From assembly GCA_016704445.1 (NCBI GenBank), contig JADJAE010000061.1, positions 1 to 64,000 of the forward strand: a stretch of 64,000 bases of DNA, read 5' to 3'. The DNA comes from Deltaproteobacteria bacterium. Its GTDB lineage: Bacteria; Myxococcota_A; Polyangia; Polyangiales; Ga0077539. This document shows positions 1 through 6,611 of the stretch, piece after piece (positions within the stretch are counted from its first letter, which is position 1; every line of letters begins with the position of its first letter). A model generated the notes under the pieces. That model searched no databases and was not told where the DNA came from. It was given only the letters and a program-made list of their open reading frames with translations. A program made the translations under genes and the position numbers.

Positions 1-278
1 GTCCTCGGTGCCGGGGTCATCAAAACGAACCTCACCCGCAGCATGAACCCGCTGGTGGGGCCGTGTTCGCGGTGGCCTCGCCGCTCGGGCTGAAGTCGAT
101 CCCCGAGGGGGCCGCGACGCAGTGCTACCTGGCGGTGAACCCGGGCGCGGCGGGGGTGAGCGGGGAGTACTTCTCCCACTGCAACGTGGCGAAGTGCCGC
201 GCCGACGCCAACGACCCCGCGCTGGCGAAGCGGCTCTGGCAGCGCACCGAGGAGATCGTCGCGGCGCTGCCGGGCTGA
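1..278 (+). CDS. Short-chain dehydrogenase/reductase, C-terminal part (5' truncated by window, frameshifted)
   Basis: Only the last ~90 residues are present. The reading GVIKTNLTRSMNPLVG, then the frame change, then FAVASPLGLKSIPEGAATQ and YFSHCNVAKCR, matches the C-terminal part of retinol-dehydrogenase-like SDR proteins (PG-V-KTNL after the catalytic region, then the E/G-A-A-T helix and an 'SGxYF' strand). The frame changes at about position 60: GGGG should read GGGGG to continue LVGAVFAVAS. The catalytic YxxxK motif lies upstream of the window. The stop is TGA at 276-278. Family assignment is fairly good; the substrate cannot be guessed. Confidence 0.6.
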   Translation, partial: PRCRGHQNEPHPQHEPAGGAVFAVASPLGLKSIPEGAATQCYLAVNPGAAGVSGEYFSHCNVAKCRADANDPALAKRLWQRTEEIVAALPG

Positions 279-420
279 GGGCGCGCACGCCCCGCCGACC
301 GTTCCATCGAGGGTGTACCCTCGATCGGTGAGTGTCGCTCGCTGGGCTCGCGGGGTCGTGGTGGATCAGCCCGGTCGCCCCTCGGCCGATCTCGTCCGGC
401 ACGTGCGGCGCTGGCTCCAG

Positions 421-551
421 CCAAGGCGGCGTCCCGGGAGCTCCCGCCGACGCTCACGGGAGCGCGTACTTCGTACCCTGGATGTTCTGTAGACCCGAAC
501 GGATCCGTGCCAGGGAGGGTGCCGCGTTGGACGTCTTATCCCCTCCATCGG
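421..551. repeat. 131-bp dispersed repeat, copy 1
   Basis: About 131 bp that recur at 1736-1866 in the same orientation with roughly 90% identity (starts CCAAGGCGGCGTCCCGGG, ends ACGTCTTATCCCC). Inside is a short inverted repeat, GCTCCCG...CGGGAGC. The copy abuts the IS91 transposase remnant. No protein is evident in any frame. Confidence 0.75.
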
Positions 552-559
552 GCTCATCA

Positions 560-764
560 CCCGGTGCGTCGCTGCCCCGCTGCGCGGTGACTTCACCCGG
601 TACGCCACGTTGCCGTCGGGCAGCACGCTCACCCGCCCGGCCGCCACCGCGGGCCGCGCCATGTACCGGCAGAGCCGCTCCAGCGCGTCGCGATCATCCG
701 CCTCGACGCGCACCCCCGCGTGCAGGTTGAACCCGCCAACCTCCGCGACGAGCCCGCGCGACAC
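560..764 (-). pseudogene. IS91-family transposase fragment
   Basis: On the minus strand the frame reads GGFNLHAGVRVEADDRDALE, then RLCRYMARPAVAAGRVSVLP and DGNVAYRVKSPR. This is the conserved 'FxLHAGVRxxAxDRxxLERLCRYxxRP' block followed by 'DGxVxYxxKxP' of the IS91/ISCR-type Y2 transposase. Only this ~60-residue segment survives. The frame then turns into unrelated Arg-rich sequence where the 131-bp repeat begins, and the N-terminal part is not readable upstream. It is a remnant, not an active gene. Confidence 0.6.
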
Positions 765-888
765 CAGCCGCAGAGTTGCACGGCCCGCTCGTCGTCGCCC
801 TCGCGCGCACCTCGCTCCTCGACCCGCGCGAAGCTCTCCCGCCCGCCGGCCGCCTGCCGCGCAATCGGCTCAACTGGGCGTCGGGGCG

Positions 889-958
889 GGGCTTGCCCCG
901 CCGGTTCCGTCCTTGGGCCCGTTGTCAGAACGGACGAGGCAAGCCTCGCCCCTACGGG
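889..958. repeat. GC-rich long palindrome (REP/MITE-like)
   Basis: Two ~33-base arms are inverted copies. The left arm contains GGGGCGGGGCTTGCCCCGCC followed by GGTTCCGTCC; the right arm, reverse-complemented, contains GGGGCGAGGCTTGCCTCGTC followed by CGTTC. Each arm also carries a smaller palindrome. The sequence type resembles small non-autonomous intergenic repeats. It sits 94 bp upstream of the Uma2 gene. Confidence 0.55.
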
Positions 959-1051
959 CGATGGATCCGCCGCTTATCAACCCGTCGCAACGCTTGCGAC
1001 GCGGGACCAGGGCCTTCGACGCGGCGCCCGGCGTTGGTATACGGTCCGCCC

Positions 1052-1633
1052 ATGAGCGCGGCCGAGAAGCTGGCGATGACCTATGCCGAGTACCTGGTCT
1101 TCGAGCGGACGAGCGCAACGAAGGTTGAGTTCGCCGACGGCATGGCCTACGCGATGGCGGGGGGTACGCCCGAGCACGCGCAGCTCGCGATGCAGCTGGG
1201 TGCGGCGCTGGTCGGGCTGGTGCGCCCGGGTCGCGGGCGGTGCAGGGTGTACTCCAGCGACGCGAAGATCTACGTCGTGGCGACGAGCAACAGCTACTAC
1301 CCCGACCTCTCGGTGGTGTGCGGGGACATCGTGCCTGCGACGGTGGACCCCGCAGCAATCACCAACCCGGCGATGGTCGTCGAGGTGCTGTCGGCCTCTA
1401 CCGAGAGCTACGACCGGCGGAAGAAGTTCGCCGACTATCTCCGCATTCCGTCGTTGGACCACTACCTCCTCGCGTCGCAGGAGAGTGCCCGGCTGGAGCA
1501 CTATCGTCGCAACGGCGACGGGACGTGGACCCTGACCATCGCCGAGCGGGGCGGGGTGCTCCGGCTGCCGGACCTGGGCGGGGACGTCGTGGTGGACGAG
1601 GTGTATCTCGGGGTGCCGGGCCTCCGCGCGTGA
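1052..1633 (+). CDS. Uma2 family (DUF820) endonuclease-fold protein
   Basis: 193 aa. Uma2 proteins have a PD-(D/E)xK nuclease fold and are very abundant in cyanobacteria, Myxococcota and Chloroflexota; many sit near mobile elements and their role is unsettled. Visible family features are an N-terminal helix with the 'YLxFE' pattern (MTYAEYLVFER), 'VEFADGMAYAMAGGTPEHA', the acidic motif YYPDLSVVC (Asp near residue 91), VVEVLSAST (Glu of the ExK-like strand) and the following YDRRKKFADYLRIPSLDHYL. I chose the ATG at 1052 because the family begins almost directly with the 'M(T)xxEYLxFE' helix; the same frame is open further upstream but is Arg-rich and repeat-derived. It lies in a repeat- and transposase-rich stretch next to a restriction island. 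Confidence 0.85.
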   Translation: MSAAEKLAMTYAEYLVFERTSATKVEFADGMAYAMAGGTPEHAQLAMQLGAALVGLVRPGRGRCRVYSSDAKIYVVATSNSYYPDLSVVCGDIVPATVDPAAITNPAMVVEVLSASTESYDRRKKFADYLRIPSLDHYLLASQESARLEHYRRNGDGTWTLTIAERGGVLRLPDLGGDVVVDEVYLGVPGLRA

Positions 1634-1735
1634 ACGTGGTGACGAGCGGGGGGATAGGCATGTTTCAACCCGACACCCCGGCTGGCACGGATGCCCGCGG
1701 GTTTACAGAGAACCCATGACCCGAGACTCGTACTG

Positions 1736-1866
1736 CCAAGGCGGCGTCCCGGGTGCTCCCGCCGACGCTCACGGGAGCGTCATACTTCGTACACTGGATG
1801 CTCTGTAGACCCGAGTGGATCCGTGCCTGGGAGGGTGCCGCGTTGGACGTCTTATCCCCATCGGGC
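1736..1866. repeat. 131-bp dispersed repeat, copy 2
   Basis: Second copy of the repeat at 421-551. It keeps the start CCAAGGCGGCGTCCCGGG, the ACGCTCACGGGAGCG stem and the end TTGGACGTCTTATCCCC, with scattered substitutions. It is followed by CGGTCGCTCCCCAC (about 1877-1890), which is the terminal motif of the composite repeat family seen at 31.1 and 36.4 kb. Confidence 0.75.
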
Positions 1867-1914
1867 GAGCGCCGCGGTCGCTCCCCACGAGCAGACCAAC
1901 CCGCGGAGCCCCGC

Positions 1915-1952
1915 CTACAGACGTCTGTAGCCCCACCTACAGACGTCTGTAG
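1915..1952. repeat. Paired perfect palindromes (REP-like hairpin), left border of the restriction island
   Basis: CTACAGACGTCTGTAG occurs twice (1915-1930 and 1937-1952), separated by CCCCAC. Because each 16-mer is its own reverse complement, the two copies can also pair with each other as a perfect 16-bp stem with a 6-base loop. A diverged copy of the whole arrangement is at 9402-9439. The pair lies 24 bp past the stop of the last island gene, so it may also act as a transcription end, though there is no U-tract. Confidence 0.8.
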
Positions 1953-1975
1953 CTCGTTGAGCCCGCGCGAGCGGC

Positions 1976-2736
1976 CTACAACCGGCTCGGCACCAACACC
2001 GGCAGTCGCACCGGCCGTGTGGTGCGGCCGTGCGAGGGCAGCTCATCCCAGGTGCGTCCGTCGAGCTCGCGCCCCGTGCGCTTCTTGTTGGGTCCGCCCC
2101 ACTGCTTGAAGAAGAACGCGACTCCCGCCTGCTCGCACTGGTCGCGCAGGTCGCGCACCCACGCGGGGTCCATCTCCGCGCGTGGGGTCCCGACTCGCCG
2201 CCGACGATGACCCAGTCGATGCCCCGCAGGTCGAGGCCCGGCAGCGGTCCCAGCAGCGGCTCCAGCGACAGGAACTTCACCCGCGCGCCCGTCGTCCGCA
2301 GCGCGTCGATGCGGGGGACGTAGCGCTCGCTCTCGACGCTCACGCCCATCCACACGTTGTCGGGCCAGTCGATGCGCGCAGAGAGCTCGGCGAGGCGCGT
2401 CGCGCGCTTGGTCAGGAGCTGGAAGCGGTGCCAGTGCGCCTCGCGCATCACGGCGAAGACCTGCGCGATGTACGGCTCCGGCACCTCGTCGTGGAAGAGG
2501 TCGCTCATGCTGTTGACGAAGATGGTCTTCGGCTGCTTCCAGCCGAGCGGGCGGCGCAGCATGTCGGGCTGGAGCGTGAGCTCGAAGCCGTGGGCGTAGT
2601 TGGGCTGGCCCATGGCCTGGAGGCGCTCGGCCATGCGCTCGGCGTAGCAGTGCTTGCACCCGGGGCTGATCTTGTCGCAGCCGGTGAGGGGGTTCCAGGT
2701 GGCCTCGGTCCATTCGATGGAGGATCCAAGTGCCAT
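1976..2736 (-). CDS. DUF5131 / phage Gp37-Gp68 family three-Cys-motif protein (frameshifted)
   Basis: N-terminal residues SIEWTEATWNPLTGCDKISP then GCKHCYAERMA show the three-Cys motif C20-x6-C27-x2-C30 that names the family; this resembles a radical-SAM-like Cys cluster, but chemistry has not been shown. Further family blocks are TIFVNSMSDLFHDEVP, FQLLTKRATRL, NVWMGVSVE, FLSLEPLLGPL and IDWVIVGGESG. After GGESGPHAR the frame is lost (one base missing near 2180-2185); the expected C-terminus, MDPAWVRDLRDQCEQAGVAF then FFKQWGGPNKKRTGRELDG, continues in the next frame to the stop at 1976. The start ATG overlaps the TGA of tcmP by one base, so it is the last gene of the hsdRMS-tcmP run. Function is unknown; DUF5131 proteins are typically found beside TcmP. 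Confidence 0.85.
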
Positions 2737-3617
2737 CAGTCGATCTTCCTGAGGATGTCGCTGGCGATCCCAAGTGCGCGCGGGTGGCTCGCCGCGAAAC
2801 AGAAGAGGTACATCGGGTTGCCCGAGGAGTTTCGGAGAATGCGAGGGTTCGGAGCGACCGCAGGAAACACGGCCTTCAAGCGCTCCACGAAGTAGCTCGC
2901 GATCACATCGACGCGCGCCTTCACCAGCGTCGTTGCGGCCGGGTTGAAGAGGTCGGGCTGCGACTCGACCCGGTAGAAGGTGTCGATCCAGTCCGCGGTG
3001 CCGAACATCACATCGAGGCGGTGGCGCCAGGCCTCGGGGATCTCACCGCTGCGGGTCAGCAGGCGGTTCACACCGATACCGAGCGGGAAGAGCAGCCACA
3101 GGTCGATGGCCTTCGTCCCGGCGATCGCCTTGATGGTCTGCCACTCAACCTGCATCCCGTACGGGTCGAGGAACAACACCGCCCGACGGTCGCGCCAGTT
3201 CTTCGCGCACAGCGAGCGGATCTCCTCGTTCGCCTCGCCGGAGCAGACCTTGATGTCTGCCGCGAGGTCGGGGTGCTGCGCCTTCAACGCATCGAGCGCC
3301 GCGCAACGTGCGGCGTCCTGCTCGATGAACACGTAGCGATCGAAGCGCGGCTGCGTCTCCAACGCGTAGACGACGGAGCCCTTGAGGAGCGCCTCCTCCT
3401 GATCTCCAGCGAGGTCGGGCAGGGCGAGCTGCGGGCCGTCGTTGGCGGCCTGCGAGCGGTAGCCGGTGCCCGCGAAGGCGTCGATGTAGCCGGTCGTGAA
3501 GGACTGGTTCTTCAGGGCCGTCGTGTAGGCGCGAAGGTACTTGCGAAGGATCGTGAGCTTCGTCTCGGTCCATGGGCCACCGAAGCGATGCGAAGCGCGG
3601 TCGTGATGGTCGCTCAT
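2736..3617 (-). CDS. tcmP: Three-Cys-motif partner protein TcmP
   Basis: 293 aa. The N-terminus has 'FGGPWTETKLTILRKYLRAY', 'YIDAFAGTGYR' (about residues 43-51, methyltransferase motif-I-like) and 'YVFIEQDAARCAAL' (motif-II-like acidic residue). 'RRAVLFLDPYGMQVEWQTI' near residue 147 corresponds to the DPPY/DPF-like motif, and 'IDLWLLFPLGIGVNRLL' and 'NPMYLFCFAASHPRAL' follow. These match the TcmP family, named as partner of the three-Cys-motif protein encoded directly downstream. The start is taken at ATG 3617 because it matches the family N-terminus; upstream codons in this frame are antisense to hsdS. It follows hsdS by 62 bp. The fold suggests a SAM-dependent nucleic-acid-modifying role, but this is inference. 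Confidence 0.87.
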   Translation of the reverse strand: MSDHHDRASHRFGGPWTETKLTILRKYLRAYTTALKNQSFTTGYIDAFAGTGYRSQAANDGPQLALPDLAGDQEEALLKGSVVYALETQPRFDRYVFIEQDAARCAALDALKAQHPDLAADIKVCSGEANEEIRSLCAKNWRDRRAVLFLDPYGMQVEWQTIKAIAGTKAIDLWLLFPLGIGVNRLLTRSGEIPEAWRHRLDVMFGTADWIDTFYRVESQPDLFNPAATTLVKARVDVIASYFVERLKAVFPAVAPNPRILRNSSGNPMYLFCFAASHPRALGIASDILRKID

Positions 3618-3679
3618 CCTGAGTCTCTCCCCGTGAGGATTCTTTATGAACGTATGTTCAGCTGTCCGCAAGCTGGGCA

Positions 3680-5128
3680 TCACGGCAGGGAGGTGGTCCC
3701 GAGCGGAGCGAGCAGCTCTCCGCGGAAGGCCTTCTGCAAGAGCGACTCGCGCAGGCGCTCGCAAAGGGCGAGGCCGCGAGCGATGCGCCGCTCGACGTCG
3801 TCGAGCACGGCGAACCACCGGTCGATGATGCGGACGATCTCCTGCTGCTCTTCGAGCGGAGGGAGAGGGATCGGGACGGGCTTCAGGCGCTCAAGCGTGA
3901 GGTGCGCGATGTTCACGGTCATCGACGCGTAACGGGGGAAGATCCCGTTCTGGACGTAGTGCGAGAAGACGTACTGCATGAACTCCGAGGAAGGAGCCGA
4001 GTGCCATCGACGAAATCGATGGAGCGTCTTCTGGAAGCAGAGACCATCCGGTCCTTCGCGAAAGATCGCGCTCTGACCAACCAGTTCGAGACTCTGCCCC
4101 TCCGAAAGAACAATGTCGCCCGCGCGAAGAGCAAAGTGTTCCTGTTCGTGCGGTTCAAAGTTCATTGAGAGAACACTGCCGAGATCAATCCGCCCACCGC
4201 TCTTGACGTTTGCGACGCGGAGATAGGGACGCATCAGAGGTCCGCTATGAAACTCTGGCGATCGCATCTTTCCAAGATTGATTTCGCCAAGTGCTTCGAG
4301 CGGCGCCCACGTCCAGGCCGCGGGTAGAGGGGGAGATTCCTCGTCGACTACCCCGATCTCTGGGCGCTTGAATGGACGCTTCGCTGCCACTGCCGTGTTG
4401 ACGAAAGTCCCGGCGCGCTCCGAGAGGATCCGCTCAAGCACCGTCGCCCCGTCACTGATGGCGGGATGATGCTGACGCCAGCCCGAGGTCAGCTCTCCCC
4501 GAAACGCCGCGGCCAGCACGCTCCGTCGCGTTCGACCGACTACGGCCCGCAACCGATCCAGCCGCAGGCGCTGGCGATCCACCTCTTCCCGCATTGGGGC
4601 CAACGTTGCTAGTAGTCGACGTTGCTCCTTCCGCGGAGGCACTGGGATCATCGCATTGGCGAGGAACCCCACTGGCACGCGTGCCTGCCCAACTGCGCCT
4701 GCCATCTCGTTCTGCGCCGCGTTGCGAAACGACTGCTGCCGCACGATCTGGAGTAGAAACGCGCCCTCGATCTCCGGCCCAGGACGGAGCACCAGGAACT
4801 CCGTGGAGCCGAACGCACACGGCCCCTCCAACGAGGTCACCAACGCACTCTTTCCGTTCTCCATACACGGTGTGATCTTGGCAAAGATCACATCTCCGTT
4901 CTGGAAGCAGGTGAACCCGCGCTCGACCTCATTCAGGGGACGCAATCTCGCGCCGGTGATGATTCCCGACGCCGCATCCACTGCGTCCATTGGCACGAAT
5001 GGCACCAGGGTGGTCGCGGCCAATCCGAACGACTTCGGACGCCGAGGGTTGATTTCACACACCTCCGCCACCCGCCGCCACTGCCACCCCTCGGGCAGCT
5101 CTCCCAGCTCTCCGTCCGCCTCGATCAC
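3680..5128 (-). CDS. hsdS: Type I restriction-modification specificity subunit S
   Basis: 482 aa with the usual two-target-domain layout. TRD1 begins LPEGWQWRRVAEVCEINPRR and ends at 'IPVPPRKEQRRLLATL' and a central helix (REEVDRQRLRLDRLRAVVGR) with 'SVLAAAFRGELT'. TRD2 begins 'PLPAAWTWAPLEALGEI', contains 'PYLRVANVKSGG' and 'LSEGQSLELVGQSAI', and ends 'IPLPPLEEQQEIVRIID' with the distal helix and 'SLLQKAFRGELL'. The repeated 'LxxAFRGEL' ends show the internal symmetry of HsdS. It recognises the DNA target for the methylase and nuclease; the target cannot be predicted by eye. The start overlaps the hsdM stop by 4 bp. The TRD2-coding part (about 3960-4300) is less GC-rich than its surroundings, as is common for exchanged target domains. 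Confidence 0.92.
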   Translation of the reverse strand: MIEADGELGELPEGWQWRRVAEVCEINPRRPKSFGLAATTLVPFVPMDAVDAASGIITGARLRPLNEVERGFTCFQNGDVIFAKITPCMENGKSALVTSLEGPCAFGSTEFLVLRPGPEIEGAFLLQIVRQQSFRNAAQNEMAGAVGQARVPVGFLANAMIPVPPRKEQRRLLATLAPMREEVDRQRLRLDRLRAVVGRTRRSVLAAAFRGELTSGWRQHHPAISDGATVLERILSERAGTFVNTAVAAKRPFKRPEIGVVDEESPPLPAAWTWAPLEALGEINLGKMRSPEFHSGPLMRPYLRVANVKSGGRIDLGSVLSMNFEPHEQEHFALRAGDIVLSEGQSLELVGQSAIFREGPDGLCFQKTLHRFRRWHSAPSSEFMQYVFSHYVQNGIFPRYASMTVNIAHLTLERLKPVPIPLPPLEEQQEIVRIIDRWFAVLDDVERRIARGLALCERLRESLLQKAFRGELLAPLGTTSLP

Positions 5129-6611
5129 GCCGCCCCGTGTTCCGCTGTCTTCAGCATCTCGGCGATCCCGCTGAGTCCCTTGAGCGCCGCCTCCAGCTCG
5201 GTCGTCAGCTCACCCAGCAGGTCCTCCGGCTCCAGCAGCTCGTCGCCGTCGTCCTCCCGCTCCTCCTTCAACCAGCGGAGCCCGTCGAGCTTCCAGCCCG
5301 CCTTCTCGACCTCTGCCCGATCGAAGCTGCGCCAGCGATCGTCCGCCGAGTCCGACGCCTTCCGCTTCGACCCGCCATTCGGGTCTTCGCCGTAGCACTT
5401 CTCGAAGGCCGCGAAGTGCCCCTCGATCAGCGGTCGGCCCTTCTTGGTGATGCCCGCGACGTTGGTGCCCCCGTCGTAGATCCACACCCGCCGGGTCTTC
5501 GACCCCTTCGTCAGGAAGATCACGTTCGCCTTCACGCCCTGCGCGTAGGGCGTGAACGTCCCGCGCGGCAGGCGCAGCAGCGTGTGCACGTCGCAGGTCT
5601 CCATCAGCTCCTTGAAGACATCGCCCGCCTGGTCGGCGAAGAGGCAGTTGTCCGGCAGCACGATCGCCGCGCGCCCGCCCGTCCGCAGCATCGTCATCAC
5701 GTGCTGCACGAAGTTGAGCTGCTTGTTCTTCGTCTCGACGATGAAGTCGTCCCGCGACGGCGCGGCGTCGGCGCCCTTCGTACCGAAGGGGGATTGGTCA
5801 GGACGACGTCGAAGCGCCTCGGGTCGGGGTCTTCGTAGATCGAGTCGCCCTGGGTGATCGACGGCTGGACGTTGTGCAGCAACAGGTTCATCACGGCCAT
5901 GCGCCGCGGGTCGACGCCGATCTCCTCGCCGAAGTACGTCGACTCCTTCACCCGCTTCGCCAGCGCGCGGTCGACCTTGCCCTCCCGCGCGGTCTTCGCC
6001 CACCACTCGTAGGCCGCCACGAGAAACCCGCCGGTGCCGCACGCGGGGTCGCTGATCGCGAAGTCCTTCCTCTCCGCGGGGTCGGGCTTCATGCAGCGAA
6101 CGATGCTGCGGATGAGCGGTCGGGGGGTGAAGTACTGCCCCGCCCCCTTCTCCCCCTCGCTGGCGGCCTTCTCCAGCAAGCCCTCGTAGATCTCCCCCTT
6201 CACGTCGACGCCCATCGCGGACCACGTCTCGGCGTCGATCAGCTCGATGAGCCGCCGCAGGCTCACGGCCTTGCTGAACAGCGAGCTGGCCCCGGTGAAC
6301 ACCTCCTTCAACAGCGGAGTGCTGTTCTTCGCGAGGTCGCGCAGGATGTCCTGGTAGCCCTTGACCAGCTTCTTCCCCTCGGCGTCCTCGTCGCCCTCCA
6401 GCAACAGGCTGTTGTTGAGCGCCTTCAGCTCCGGCCACGAGCAGCCCGGCGGCAACAGGATCTCCTTCTCCGCGGCCATCTTGAGGAAGATCAGATACGT
6501 GAGCTGCATCACGTAGTCCTGGTAGCCGACGCCGTCGTGCCGCAGCACGTGGCAGTAGCCCCAGAGCTTGGCGACCACGTCGACGCGCGGAGCGGCCTTC
6601 TTCTCCTTCAC
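5125..6611 (-). CDS. hsdM: Type I restriction-modification methyltransferase subunit M (frameshifted at C-run)
   Basis: N6-adenine DNA methyltransferase of the type I system. The N-terminal half reads VAKLWGYCHVLRHDGVGYQD, 'LTYLIFLKMAAEKE', 'GAGQYFTPRPLIRSIV', motif I 'DPACGTGGFLVAAYEW' and 'NLLLHNV...GDSI'. It reaches the catalytic motif IV, NPPF, exactly where the frame breaks: the minus strand has five Cs (5788-5792) where six are needed to read TNPPFGTKG. The second half continues in the next frame with 'IVETKNKQLNFVQHVMTML', 'GGRAAIVLPDNCLF' and 'LPRGTFTPYAQGVKANVIFL'. Expected length is ~495 aa. It overlaps hsdR by 4 bp and hsdS by 4 bp. Conservation on both sides of the break argues for a sequencing error rather than a dead gene. 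Confidence 0.9.

Larger units (their letters stand above)
279..1051. other. Gene-poor repeat region
   Basis: Apart from the 131-bp repeat, the IS91 fragment and the GC palindrome listed separately, no gene can be supported. A hairpin ATCGAGGGTGTACCCTCGAT at about 306-325, beginning some 27 bases after the dehydrogenase stop, could serve as its transcription terminator (8-bp stem, no clear T-tract). Confidence 0.45.
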
